Of a stretch of DNA of 61,194 nucleotides, positions 8,361 to 17,079 are shown in pieces. A model generated the notes under the pieces. It was not told the origin of the DNA, ran no database searches, and was given only the letters and a program-made list of their open reading frames with translations. The stretch's first letter is position 1. Every line of letters starts with the position of its first letter. Both the position numbers and the translations under genes were made by a program. The DNA comes from Pelagibacterales bacterium SAG-MED13 (lineage in GTDB: Bacteria; Pseudomonadota; Alphaproteobacteria; Pelagibacterales; Pelagibacteraceae): the NCBI GenBank assembly GCA_014654165.1, contig JACWDK010000005.1, positions 1 to 61,194 of the forward strand, read 5' to 3'.

Positions 8361-9357
8361 AAAGATCCATAAATTAGTTTTTCAAATATTCAAGAAACAC
8401 GGTTTAACTTCAGAGCACTCAAAAATTTGCTCAGATGCAATTTTAAACGCCGAACTAGTAGGAGCCCATAGTCATGGACTATCTCGCCTTAAAATGTATT
8501 GTGAAAGAATTAAAGAAAAGCTCATCAAGCCAAATCCCAAAATTAAAATCAAAAAAATTTCACAGTCTATTGCACACATAAACGCTGATGATAGCATCGG
8601 TTTTGTGGCAGCTGATTTAGCATTAAAGATAGCTATCAAAAATGCTCTGAAGACTGGGATTGGTTTAGTTGCTGTAAAAAATAGTAATCATTATGGACTT
8701 TCGGGATATTATGCTGAAAAAGCGGTTAAGAAAAATTTAATTACAATGATCTATACAAATGCTCCTCCAGCTATCGCACCACACGGTGCATTAAAAAGTT
8801 TACTAGGTACAAACCCAATTTGTTTTGGAGTACCAACTGGCACAAAGGTACCTTTTATTTTAGATTCATCTAACTCAATGATTAATAGAGGAAAAATAAG
8901 ATTAGCCAAAAAAAATAATACAAAATTACCAGCAGGAGTAGCGCTAGATAGATTTGGTAAACCAACTAGAGATCCACAAAAAGCACTAGAGGGTATACAA
9001 TTGCCCATGGCTGGTTTCAGGGGATCAGGTTTAGCTTGGATGGTTGATATTTTAAGTGGATTAATTACTGGTAGTAATCACGCAGGCAAAGTTAAAGATC
9101 CTTTTGAAGATTTTTCAGGACCTCAAAATGTTGGCCATTTATTCTTTTTATTTAAGGCAAACTTATTTATAGGGGACTATAGAAAAAGAATTAAAGAAAA
9201 TATTAAAATTATAAAAAAACTGCCAAAATTAAAGAGTACAAAAGAAATTTTTTATCCTGGGGAAAATAAATATAAAAGATTTTTAAAAAATTCAAAAAAA
9301 CAAATCAAAATTTCATCTGCAGTTTTAAAAGACTTGAAGATATTAATCTCTGATTAG
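8344..9357 (+). CDS. Ldh2-family NAD(P)-dependent 2-hydroxyacid (malate/lactate/sulfolactate-type) dehydrogenase
   Basis: A 337-aa member of the type-2 malate/L-lactate dehydrogenase family: GAHSHGLSRL near 40, a SNHYG motif, LLGTNPICFGVPTG, and an AGFRGSGLAWMVDILSG C-terminal segment. It would oxidise a 2-hydroxy acid or reduce a 2-oxo acid. The start is TTG at 8344, inside the end of the preceding epimerase. No better start exists before conserved sequence. Coupling to the epimerases argues for a role in glycan precursor supply. Sulfolactate dehydrogenase (ComC) belongs to the same family, so a role with the nearby sulfonate genes is an alternative. Confidence 0.75.
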   Translation: MNIKNKKIHKLVFQIFKKHGLTSEHSKICSDAILNAELVGAHSHGLSRLKMYCERIKEKLIKPNPKIKIKKISQSIAHINADDSIGFVAADLALKIAIKNALKTGIGLVAVKNSNHYGLSGYYAEKAVKKNLITMIYTNAPPAIAPHGALKSLLGTNPICFGVPTGTKVPFILDSSNSMINRGKIRLAKKNNTKLPAGVALDRFGKPTRDPQKALEGIQLPMAGFRGSGLAWMVDILSGLITGSNHAGKVKDPFEDFSGPQNVGHLFFLFKANLFIGDYRKRIKENIKIIKKLPKLKSTKEIFYPGENKYKRFLKNSKKQIKISSAVLKDLKILISD

Positions 9358-11133
9358 AATATTCCATTTTTTATAACTATCGATCTTATTAAAATTCTCA
9401 TTTATATAAGAGTTTACAAGATATAATTTTTCCTCTAAAGGGTAGTCCCAATCATTTTTTGATCCTCCAGATATTATAATCTTAGTTTCTTCCATTTGAT
9501 TAATGAATCTTTTTTGATTTATTTTTGACGAAGCGCTCCAAACAAAATAATATTTAGTACAGCTTTTTTTTTGTAATAAGTAGTATAAAATTGCGTCATT
9601 ACTAAAAATTTGAATACAATCAAAATTTTTTACCTTGGGTTTTAAAAAATCTATCAATTTTTTTTCATCTTTATTTAGAAACTCTTTATCTTCTATATTT
9701 ACATAAAGATTTAGTCTTTTCTTAAAATTAAAGATATTTGAGAAATTTATCTCAGATAAGAATATTAACGTAATTATCATAATTGAGCTACTTATATAAA
9801 ATTTCAACTTAGAAATATTTTTGAAAAATTTTAAAACAAAATATGAAAAAAAAATTGACAATGTAATTAAGGGGAATCCAAAAGAATTTTTTATATGTGG
9901 CCCATCAGTTCTGCCAAGAGCATATAAATAGCTTCCTATTGATATCAAAGATAAGAAAATAAATATTTTAGAAAAATTAGTTGGGTTATCTTTATTAAAT
10001 ATTAAATTTATAGATATTATAATACATCCCAAAATAGCTAACATGGTCTTAGTTGCTCTAGATGAGTTAGGATCATCACTAAATGGTACCGGATGTATAA
10101 GTCCATGAACATAAGGCATTTCTTTGTAAATTGAAAAAGTATTTTCGATGAAATATTCAAATTCTTTTTCCAAAAAAAAATATGACGATGCCCAAACAAT
10201 CATTATGAAGAATAAAAGAAAAAAACTTTGTTGGTATCTTTTTGAAAGAACTAAGAATAAAAAAATAAAGAATATTAAAATGTTACATATTAAACCTCTA
10301 TCTATACCCCAAAACATTGACAGAGGACTTAAACACGAAATTAAAAATATAAATAGAAGCGAGTTTCTTTTCGAAATAATAAATGTAAAAAAAATCAGCA
10401 ACAGAATAATTGGTATTTCTCTAAAAGAAATTGAGCTTACGTTTCCAATTTCATAATTTATCATTGAAACAAAAACTATAGAGTTAAACAAAAAGAAAAT
10501 TATCTGTTTATATAAATTTAAATTTGTGAATTTGGTGAGTAAATAAATAAAATAAACTGCAAGTAATTTAAATATCAGTACATAAATTAGATCAGCAAAT
10601 CTGGTAATACCTATACTAATATGGTCAAAAAGTTTCCAAAAAATGGATGATGATAATGTCTCATAAAAAATACCAACAGTAACATATGAACCTGACCATA
10701 AAGAATTATCTAAAAAATTTTTATAAGCTGAACTAATTCTTTGACCTTCATGATAACTGTCGATTATGTTTGTTAAAAAATTTATTGAAAAGAAACTTGC
10801 TAATAAAATAAATATAAAAGTAAAAAAAAATAAATTCAACTCAATATTCTTTTTTCTTTCATACTCAGTATGAGTATTAAAAAAAGATAAAATCTGATTA
10901 AAAAAATTTTTATTTGAATAGTATTTTGAAATAATAAATATCAAACTTGGTAATGATAGAAAAACTAAATATCTTAAAATATCATTGAAAGAATTATAAT
11001 TTTGTTTTGAATATTCTCCAATTATTCCACGATCTTGGTAATCTAATTCTATTAGACCCCAAGTAAATCGTCCAATTAATATTGAAATTAAAAAAAAAAT
11101 TATAAAAAATATTTTTTCTTTTTGAAATTTCAT
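9343..11133 (-). CDS. Multi-pass membrane protein, possibly GT-C type glycosyltransferase
   Basis: A 596-aa protein with about a dozen hydrophobic segments from residue 8 to about 470, then a soluble C-terminal tail of about 120 residues. A DSYHEGQRISS segment lies in an early loop (about 129-139), and acidic loop motifs after TM1-2 are typical of GT-C enzymes. No motif is strong enough to name the family. It sits in the glycan block, overlaps the dehydrogenase 3' end by 15 bp and diverges from the GT2 gene. Extremely A/T-rich even for this window. Alternatives are an O-antigen polymerase-like protein or another membrane protein. Confidence 0.5.
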   Translation of the reverse strand: MKFQKEKIFFIIFFLISILIGRFTWGLIELDYQDRGIIGEYSKQNYNSFNDILRYLVFLSLPSLIFIISKYYSNKNFFNQILSFFNTHTEYERKKNIELNLFFFTFIFILLASFFSINFLTNIIDSYHEGQRISSAYKNFLDNSLWSGSYVTVGIFYETLSSSIFWKLFDHISIGITRFADLIYVLIFKLLAVYFIYLLTKFTNLNLYKQIIFFLFNSIVFVSMINYEIGNVSSISFREIPIILLLIFFTFIISKRNSLLFIFLISCLSPLSMFWGIDRGLICNILIFFIFLFLVLSKRYQQSFFLLFFIMIVWASSYFFLEKEFEYFIENTFSIYKEMPYVHGLIHPVPFSDDPNSSRATKTMLAILGCIIISINLIFNKDNPTNFSKIFIFLSLISIGSYLYALGRTDGPHIKNSFGFPLITLSIFFSYFVLKFFKNISKLKFYISSSIMIITLIFLSEINFSNIFNFKKRLNLYVNIEDKEFLNKDEKKLIDFLKPKVKNFDCIQIFSNDAILYYLLQKKSCTKYYFVWSASSKINQKRFINQMEETKIIISGGSKNDWDYPLEEKLYLVNSYINENFNKIDSYKKWNILIRD

Positions 11134-11155
11134 TAATACTGTTTTAAAGTTTAAA

Positions 11156-11875
11156 ATGAGTTTATCAATAATTATTCCTGCGTATAATGAGAGTAATCAA
11201 ATAAATCATACAATAAAGAAATTGGAAATTATTCCAAAAAAAATTAAAGATTATGAAATAATATTCATAGATGATTTGAGTATAGACGATACTTACAAAA
11301 AATTAAAAAAAATTGAAAAAAAATTCAAAAGGATAAAAGTCTTAAGGAATAAAAAAAAAGGGTTAGGACCTGCTTTAGAACTAGGTATCCAAAAATCAAG
11401 AAAAGAGCATATTTGTATCTTTATGTGTGATTTATCTGATGATGTAAGGGATATTATAAAATATTATAAATGTGTAATTAATGATCCTAATCTAGATGCT
11501 GTATTTGGTACAAGATTCTCTAAAGACTCAAAAATATTAAATTACCCTTACGTAAAATTGTTAATTAATAGAATTGCTAATAATTTTATAAGATTTTTAT
11601 TTCTTTCAGATTATAATGACTTCACAAACGCTTTTAAACTTTACAAAAGGAAAACATTGTTAAAATTATTTCCAATAGTATCTGAAAATTTTAATGTTTT
11701 TTTAGAGCTTCCACTTAAAATAATTACTCGAAAATACAAATATAAGATTGTGTCAATAAATTGGTTTGGAAGAAAATTTGGGGAGTCAAAGTTTAGAATT
11801 AAAGAAATTGGATCAATGTATATTTTTACAATGTTATACTGTTTTTTAGAAAAAATTCTTCTAAACAAAAAATAA
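11156..11875 (+). CDS. Family 2 glycosyltransferase (dolichol-phosphate mannosyltransferase-like)
   Basis: A 239-aa GT-A fold enzyme: N-terminal SLSIIIPAYNESNQI (2-16), IIFIDDLSIDDTY (about 34-46) with the nucleotide-binding Asp, and FMCDLSDD (about 94-101) in place of the usual DxD region. A hydrophobic C-terminal stretch could contact the membrane. It would transfer a sugar from a nucleotide to a polyprenyl-phosphate or a growing glycan. It starts 22 bp from the divergent membrane protein, with which it may work. It is the last gene of the glycan block. Confidence 0.8.
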   Translation: MSLSIIIPAYNESNQINHTIKKLEIIPKKIKDYEIIFIDDLSIDDTYKKLKKIEKKFKRIKVLRNKKKGLGPALELGIQKSRKEHICIFMCDLSDDVRDIIKYYKCVINDPNLDAVFGTRFSKDSKILNYPYVKLLINRIANNFIRFLFLSDYNDFTNAFKLYKRKTLLKLFPIVSENFNVFLELPLKIITRKYKYKIVSINWFGRKFGESKFRIKEIGSMYIFTMLYCFLEKILLNKK

Positions 11876-11912
11876 TATTTCAATTTATAAATTTAAATGT
11901 ATATTTTGTTTA

Positions 11913-12824
11913 ATGTTATCAAATAAAGAAATTGTTTGCCCTAACAACTTGCTTAATACTGCACATAAAAAGAAAGCTGTTAAAGCTGCTATAGTTAATG
12001 CTGGTAAGCCATTACCAATGTTGTCTGTCCAGGATGCAGTCAACGAAAGTTTGATAGAGCCGATTTTTATCGGTGATGAAAAAGAAATTTTAAAATGTGC
12101 TGAAGATTTAAAATGGGATATTTCTAATTATGAAATCATTCATGAACCTATAGAAAATAATACTGCTGGAATTGCTGCTAAACTCGCTAGTGAAAAAAAA
12201 ATTAGAATAATTGTTAAAGGACATATTCATACAGATGTATTAATGAAAGAGGTTCTCAAAAGAGAGTATAATTTATTAGGAAAAACTAGATTGAGCCATA
12301 TTTGGCATATGACACTAGATAAAGATGACAAACCTTTAATAATTACAGATGGTGCCTTAAATGTTTTGCCTAATTTAAAAACCAAAATGCATATATTAAA
12401 AAATGTAATAAATTTTTCACACCGGATTGGTCTTCAAAAGCCAAAAGTTGCTATACTTTCAGCCACTGAGGAAATTTTGGATAGTGTTCCAAGTTCAATA
12501 GATGCGAAAGAACTTACAGAATTGGCAAAAAAAGAAAATTTAAAGGCAGATGTTTTTGGTCCACTTGCTTTTGATAATAGTGTTTCTAAAAAATCTGCTG
12601 AAATTAAAGGTATTCAAAATAGTGTAGCAGGTATGGCGGATGTTTTATTAGTTCCAAGTGTTGAGACAGGAAATGGATTAGTAAAAATGTTAATTTACTT
12701 TTCAGGAGCTTGTGCGGCTGGAGTGGTTATAGGAGGAAAAGTTCCTGTGGTCATCACAAGTAGATCAGATGAAGCACCAGCTAGATTAGCCTCTATTGCT
12801 GCTGCAGTAGTAGCTTTAGATTAA
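11913..12824 (+). CDS. pta: Phosphate acetyl/butyryltransferase family protein (probable Pta)
   Basis: A 303-aa single-domain PTA_PTB protein: VKGHIHTDVLMKEVL near 105-119, ILSATEEILDSVPSS, FGPLAFDNSVS and VLLVPSVETGNGLVKML, ending with a VPVVITSRSDEA segment. It converts acetyl-phosphate and CoA to acetyl-CoA. In sulfonate catabolism, Xsc makes acetyl-phosphate from sulfoacetaldehyde and a Pta of this family completes the route. The adjacent HpsN-like gene and the nearby tauABC support that role, although no xsc gene lies in the window. Butyryl specificity cannot be excluded. Confidence 0.8.
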   Translation: MLSNKEIVCPNNLLNTAHKKKAVKAAIVNAGKPLPMLSVQDAVNESLIEPIFIGDEKEILKCAEDLKWDISNYEIIHEPIENNTAGIAAKLASEKKIRIIVKGHIHTDVLMKEVLKREYNLLGKTRLSHIWHMTLDKDDKPLIITDGALNVLPNLKTKMHILKNVINFSHRIGLQKPKVAILSATEEILDSVPSSIDAKELTELAKKENLKADVFGPLAFDNSVSKKSAEIKGIQNSVAGMADVLLVPSVETGNGLVKMLIYFSGACAAGVVIGGKVPVVITSRSDEAPARLASIAAAVVALD

Positions 12825-12885
12825 TAGTTTCATTGAAAAAAAAACTAATTTGCATTAAATAGTTTCATTAATTCAAATAAAAACT

Positions 12886-14172
12886 ATGGCAATTACTTAT
12901 TTAAAAAAATCCCCAAAGACATCCTCTACTGATGATACCAAAACTACTGAGATAGTTAAAAGTTTATTAAAAGAAATTGAAAATTCAAAAGAAGAAGCAT
13001 GTATCAATTTAACTAAAAAATTTGATAAATATTACGGTGAAATTATTGTTTCCAAAGAAAGAATTGAAAAGATTAAAAAAGATTTAGATCAAAAAACAAA
13101 AGATGACATTCAATTTTCTCATGAAAGAGTAAGAAAGTTTGCAGAAGCACAATTAAAAAATTACGGTCAAGATTTTGAAGTAGAACTTTCTCCAGGATTG
13201 TTTGCTGGTCAAAAATTAATACCAGTCAACACTGCTGGTTGTTATATACCTGGCGGACGTTACGCACATATAGCCTCTGCTGTTATGAGTGTAACAACAG
13301 CTAAAGTTGCTGGAGTAAAAAATATTATTGCTTGTAGTCCTCCCAAAGAAGGAGTTGGAGCTCATCCAGCAATTGTTTATACAGCTGATTTGTGTGGTGC
13401 TGATGTAATACTAAATTTAGGTGGAGTTCCTGGTATTGCTGCAATGACTAATGGATTATTTAAAAATCCACCTGCAGATATATTGGTTGGTCCAGGAAAT
13501 CAGTTTGTTGCTGAGGCAAAAAGAATTTTATTTGGAAAAGTTGGAATCGATTTGTTTGCAGGTCCAACAGAAATTGCTGTAATTGCGGATGACAAAGCTG
13601 ATGCTGAAATGGTAGCAGTGGACTTAGTAGGTCAAGCTGAACATGGATATAATTCTCCTGCTTGGTTATACACCACCAGTAAAAGAGTAGCTGAAGAAGT
13701 GCTAAGAAGAGTTCCTGAATTGATTGCTGAATTGCCTGAAGTTCCAAGAACAAGTGCTGAAGCAGCATGGAGAGATTATGGTGAAGTTATACTTTGTGAT
13801 ACTGATGAGGAAATGGCAACTGTAAGTGATGAATATGCGCCCGAACATCTAGAAGTTCAAACTCAAAATCTTGAATGGTTTCATAAAAGATTAAAAAATT
13901 ATGGGTCACTATTTATTGGTGAAGAAACAACTGTTGCTTATGGAGATAAATGCTCTGGTACAAATCATATCTTACCTACAAAAGGTGCTGGTCGTTATAC
14001 AGGTGGATTGTTTGTAGGAAAATTTATTAAAACTTTAAGTTTTCAAAGAATGACAAAAGAGTCTACAAAATCTGTTGGGGCAGCCTGTGCAAGGATTTCA
14101 AGATACGAAGGTATGGAAGCTCACGCAAGAACAGGTGACGTAAGACTTAGAAAATACGGTTTTTCTAATTAA
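12886..14172 (+). CDS. hpsN: Sulfopropanediol 3-dehydrogenase HpsN-like (histidinol dehydrogenase family)
   Basis: A 428-aa HisD-family protein with all metal and catalytic positions conserved: Q250 and H253 (GQAEHG), E320-H321 (APEHLE), D354 (YGDKCSGTNH) and H413. The YLKKSPK start, AGCYIPGGRYAHIASA (117-132), WRDYGEVILCDT and C-terminal MEAHARTGDVRLRKY match my recollection of HpsN-type proteins better than true histidinol dehydrogenases. HpsN oxidises 2,3-dihydroxypropane-1-sulfonate to sulfolactate with NAD. It lies 61 bp after pta, same strand. The chief alternative is HisD or another HisD paralog, but no other his biosynthesis genes are adjacent. Confidence 0.72.
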   Translation: MAITYLKKSPKTSSTDDTKTTEIVKSLLKEIENSKEEACINLTKKFDKYYGEIIVSKERIEKIKKDLDQKTKDDIQFSHERVRKFAEAQLKNYGQDFEVELSPGLFAGQKLIPVNTAGCYIPGGRYAHIASAVMSVTTAKVAGVKNIIACSPPKEGVGAHPAIVYTADLCGADVILNLGGVPGIAAMTNGLFKNPPADILVGPGNQFVAEAKRILFGKVGIDLFAGPTEIAVIADDKADAEMVAVDLVGQAEHGYNSPAWLYTTSKRVAEEVLRRVPELIAELPEVPRTSAEAAWRDYGEVILCDTDEEMATVSDEYAPEHLEVQTQNLEWFHKRLKNYGSLFIGEETTVAYGDKCSGTNHILPTKGAGRYTGGLFVGKFIKTLSFQRMTKESTKSVGAACARISRYEGMEAHARTGDVRLRKYGFSN

Positions 14173-14630
14173 TTTTCTGGAATAAAAATTAAACACAATC
14201 CATTATTACAAAATCTTTTTCCAGTAGCAGTTGGACCATCTAAAAAAACATGACCATGATGTGCACCACAGTTTGCACAATGATATTCAACTCGCTTCAT
14301 ACCAAATGAATAATCTATTTTTGTTTTAAACGCTCCTGGTAATGCTTCTGAAAACGAAGGCCACCCTGTTCCACTATCAAATTTTGAATTAGATGCAAAT
14401 AGCTTAGCATTACAATTTGCACAATGGTAAAATCCCTCTCTATTTTCTTTAAGTAAATCACTTGTAAAAGCTCTTTCTGTACCCTCATTAAACATTATAT
14501 TTTTTTGAGCTTTTGAAAGATTTGGATTAATAATTTTTTTGGTTGCTGATGATAAAACCCTGTAGGGTAATGCTAAAAATAATAAGTAAGAAAATCCTAA
14601 TAATTTTAAAAATTTTCTTTTATCAAGCAT
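14169..14630 (-). CDS. msrB: Peptide-methionine (R)-S-oxide reductase, exported (MsrB)
   Basis: A 153-aa SelR-domain protein. Four zinc-binding Cys lie in two CxxC pairs (HCANCNAKLF and HCANCGAHHGH). A GTGWPSF motif and the catalytic Cys in RFCNNGLCLIF are present. The N-terminus (about 6-25) is a hydrophobic signal or anchor, so it probably repairs oxidised methionine in periplasmic proteins. The stop overlaps that of hpsN by 4 bp. Co-directional with the alternative oxidase gene 13 bp upstream. Confidence 0.9.
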   Translation of the reverse strand: MLDKRKFLKLLGFSYLLFLALPYRVLSSATKKIINPNLSKAQKNIMFNEGTERAFTSDLLKENREGFYHCANCNAKLFASNSKFDSGTGWPSFSEALPGAFKTKIDYSFGMKRVEYHCANCGAHHGHVFLDGPTATGKRFCNNGLCLIFIPEN

Positions 14631-14643
14631 ATTAAATTAAGAA

Positions 14644-15318
14644 TTAATTTAAAATTTCTTCAGTTTTTTCTTTAATTTTGTCTTTTGTAACAATATTTTT
14701 TTTTGATTTTTTAATGTTAATTAGATCTGCAAACTGATGATTTACATCTCTATGTCCCGCTTCGTCATCTCTTATTACTTTTACAACATCCTTGAGTGTA
14801 GAATGTAGTGGTAGGTTCCAATAATTTATTGCAATTTCAGGGGCAGGTTGATCTGGAATAGTTCCAGCTTCAAGCTCATTTAAATATTCTGTATAGCTAA
14901 TCACAGCTTCCTCTTCAAAATAACCAACAATTCTATGAGCAGTCCTTTGAGAGACTAAATATATTATTGCATAAGTTAAAATAAAAATGAATTGTGCAAT
15001 CATAATTATAAATCTTTCAACTGCAGTTGGTTTTGCAATATGAACAAATGTCATTAAATGCATTCTTTCGTTTTCAGCTTCATCTAAAAGAGTTTTTATC
15101 CAACCTTTATCATCTTCTATTTTTCTAAGAGATTTTAAGTGTAACAACATTCCAGCAACCATTCCTGGGACAGCTGCAACTGTTTCTAGTACCACAGCTC
15201 TATGGCCATATCTTTTTTTAAAAAAAGTATCTGCTAGCAACCTTAAAAATTTAGTAAAAGATAAAGCAACTTTATCACTAAAGTTTTTTGGTTGAAAATG
15301 TTTATTTAAATCATTCAT
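14644..15318 (-). CDS. Alternative oxidase (ubiquinol oxidase, cyanide-insensitive type)
   Basis: A di-iron ubiquinol oxidase of about 224 aa when started at the MNDLNKHF methionine (15318). The frame extends to 15369, but the extra 17 residues are not family-like. The diagnostic motifs are all present: LETVAAVPG, NERMHLMTF, the FEEEAVISYTEY box and RDDEAGHRDVNH, which supply the iron ligands. Two hydrophobic helices allow monotopic membrane binding. It passes electrons from ubiquinol to oxygen without proton pumping, relieving over-reduction or replacing cytochrome oxidase under stress. Neighbours (MsrB downstream) also fit an oxidative-stress theme. Confidence 0.9.
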   Translation of the reverse strand: MNDLNKHFQPKNFSDKVALSFTKFLRLLADTFFKKRYGHRAVVLETVAAVPGMVAGMLLHLKSLRKIEDDKGWIKTLLDEAENERMHLMTFVHIAKPTAVERFIIMIAQFIFILTYAIIYLVSQRTAHRIVGYFEEEAVISYTEYLNELEAGTIPDQPAPEIAINYWNLPLHSTLKDVVKVIRDDEAGHRDVNHQFADLINIKKSKKNIVTKDKIKEKTEEILN

Positions 15319-15385
15319 ACTTGTAAAATAAATACTAATAGAGAATTTAACATGCGCTATAATTGTCACTTAAAAATGTTATTAA

Positions 15386-16000
15386 TTAAAGAAAATGTAC
15401 TGTTTCTTTGACTATATAAATTGTAAGCAAGAACATAAAGCCAATTATAAATATATTAATATATTTCCATGTTTTGTCTTTCTGCGCATATTTTGAAAAG
15501 TAAACAGATAAATAACCTAGCAGAAAGAAAAATATAAATGATGCAATTGATGCGCCAACACCAAAATAAATTTTTTCATCAAAAAGAAAATTTTTTGAAA
15601 AATTTCCTAAAAAGAAAACTGTATCAGAATAAACATGTGCATTCAGATAAGTAAAACCAAGTGTCTTTAATAAAATCTCAGAACTAGATATATCTTTAAA
15701 TTCGCTATTAAAATTGACGTTAATTTTTAAAGATTTGATTTTAGAATATATAAAATAGATTAAAAAAATTATTAATGAGATATTTAAAACTAATTCTACG
15801 AATAAATTTAAATATTGATGAAAAAAATGAAATAAAAGAATGCCAGAAAATATTAATAATAAATCTGATAAAGAACAAACTAAACAGACTAAAAATACAT
15901 GTTGTTTTTTAAGCCCCTGCTCTATTACAAAAATGTTTTGCGCACCTATTGCTAATATTAAACTAAGCCCGGTAAAAAAACCCAATACCAGGTATTCCAT
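15386..16000 (-). CDS. LysE/ArgO-type amino acid exporter
   Basis: A 204-aa inner-membrane protein with about six TM segments. The N-terminal motif GLSLILAIGAQNIFVIEQGLK is the LysE/ArgO signature. A middle FTYLNAHVYSDTVFFLG segment also matches the family (usually LNPHVYLDTVVLLG). It would export basic or other amino acids by proton antiport. Here LN-P-H reads LNAH, so the family Pro is lost. Upstream is the VOC gene, same strand. Substrate unknown. Confidence 0.85.
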   Translation of the reverse strand: MEYLVLGFFTGLSLILAIGAQNIFVIEQGLKKQHVFLVCLVCSLSDLLLIFSGILLFHFFHQYLNLFVELVLNISLIIFLIYFIYSKIKSLKINVNFNSEFKDISSSEILLKTLGFTYLNAHVYSDTVFFLGNFSKNFLFDEKIYFGVGASIASFIFFFLLGYLSVYFSKYAQKDKTWKYINIFIIGFMFLLTIYIVKETVHFL

Positions 16001-16011
16001 CTAAAATCAGA

Positions 16012-16423
16012 TTATTCTGAATTAGCCGTTAATGTTTTAATCTCTAAAATATTTTCGTTAGGGTCTTTTACAAAAAAAAGTTTCTTGCTCATATTTTGTG
16101 CCTTTAAATCTTAAGTAAGGCTCATCGTAATACTTAGCACCATTTTCTTTCAATCTATTTTTTAAAGTATCAAAATCTTTTCTAGATAAATGAACTCCAA
16201 AATGAGGAACAGAAACATTGCCCATGTCCACGTCATGTCTTTCACTATCTAGCTTATGATCACTTGCATGAAGTGTTAATTCATTTCCCCAAAAATCAAC
16301 ATCAGCCCATTCTTGAGCAGAGTTATCTAATCGGCAACCTAAAGTTTCGCTATAAAATTTCTTTGCAGTTTCTAAATCCCCACAAGGGATTGCTAGATGA
16401 AAACAATTAGTGTTTTTGTACAT
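16012..16423 (-). pseudogene. VOC (glyoxalase/bleomycin-resistance fold) protein, frameshifted in a homopolymer
   Basis: Reads 121 codons from ATG 16423 with RBS AAAGGAG (FHLAIPCGDLETAKKFYSET, then VPHFGVHLS). It then loses frame at a run of eight A on the plus strand (16072-16079). Removing one base restores VKDPNENILEIKTLTANSE, the normal VOC C-terminus including the last metal-ligand Glu, and stops at 16012. The native product would be about 136 aa. One extra base in a homopolymer is most simply a sequencing error, but a real null allele or slippage cannot be excluded. Enzyme activity unknown (glyoxalase-like or dioxygenase-like). Confidence 0.8.
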
Positions 16424-16494
16424 AATTTCTCCTTTAAATACTGTTTAAAATAACTATATAAGCATTAATTATTTATATCAAGCTGACAAATACT

Positions 16495-17079
16495 ATGAGT
16501 GACTTTTTACAATCTATAATAGATAGAGACCCTGCGGCAAATTCAAAATTAAGTTTAATTTTAACTTACCCAGGTGTAAAGGCTATTTTTTTTCACAGGA
16601 TTGCTAATTTTTTTGCTATCGCAAAATTTGATTTAATTGCAAGAATCATTTCACAATTTTCACGGTTCTTAACAGGTATAGAAATTCATCCCAAAGCTCA
16701 AATTGGAAAAAATTTATTTATTGATCATGGAATGGGTGTTGTCATTGGAGAAACATCTGAAATTGGTCACAATGTAACAATTTATCATATGGTTACTTTG
16801 GGAGGTATTGCCCCCAGTATAAACTCTGATAGCCAAAGAAAAGTCAAAAGACACCCTACACTCATGGATAATGTTGTTGTTGGCTCTGGTGCTCAAATTT
16901 TAGGTCCAGTTATAATTGGAAGGAATGCCAAAGTAGGAGCTAATGCGGTTGTCACAAAAAATGTTCCAGATAATGCGGTAATGATTGGAATACCTGCAAG
17001 AAATGTTGGGACAACTTCTGGTGAATTTAAACCATACGCTGTAACAGATGATTCTAAAGAAAATGGTAATGAAAAATAA
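16495..17079 (+). CDS. cysE: Serine O-acetyltransferase
   Basis: A 194-aa left-handed beta-helix acyltransferase of the short bacterial CysE type: [16 protein letters not shown], then hexapeptide repeats from [10 protein letters not shown] and [17 protein letters not shown], with H-x-x-TLGG at about 98-103. It makes O-acetylserine from serine and acetyl-CoA. It overlaps cysK by 11 bp, giving a two-gene cysteine biosynthesis unit. Confidence 0.92.
   Translation: MSDFLQSIIDRDPAANSKLSLILTYPGVKAIFFHRIANFFAIAKFDLIARIISQFSRFLTGIEIHPKAQIGKNLFIDHGMGVVIGETSEIGHNVTIYHMVTLGGIAPSINSDSQRKVKRHPTLMDNVVVGSGAQILGPVIIGRNAKVGANAVVTKNVPDNAVMIGIPARNVGTTSGEFKPYAVTDDSKENGNEK

Noticed and set aside
10148-10456. Plus-strand open frame inside the large membrane protein gene
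   Set aside because: Lys-rich shadow of the opposite hydrophobic gene with no RBS; the minus-strand frame has clear TM periodicity.
13460-13768. Antisense open frame of 102 codons inside hpsN
   Set aside because: Gln/Leu-rich low-complexity product that mirrors codon bias of the sense gene; no RBS or family features.
12886-14172. Histidinol dehydrogenase hisD of histidine biosynthesis
   Set aside because: Fold and active site fit the family, but the CYIPGGRYAH region, N- and C-termini and the Pta neighbour favour HpsN. No his biosynthesis genes are adjacent. Kept as an alternative.
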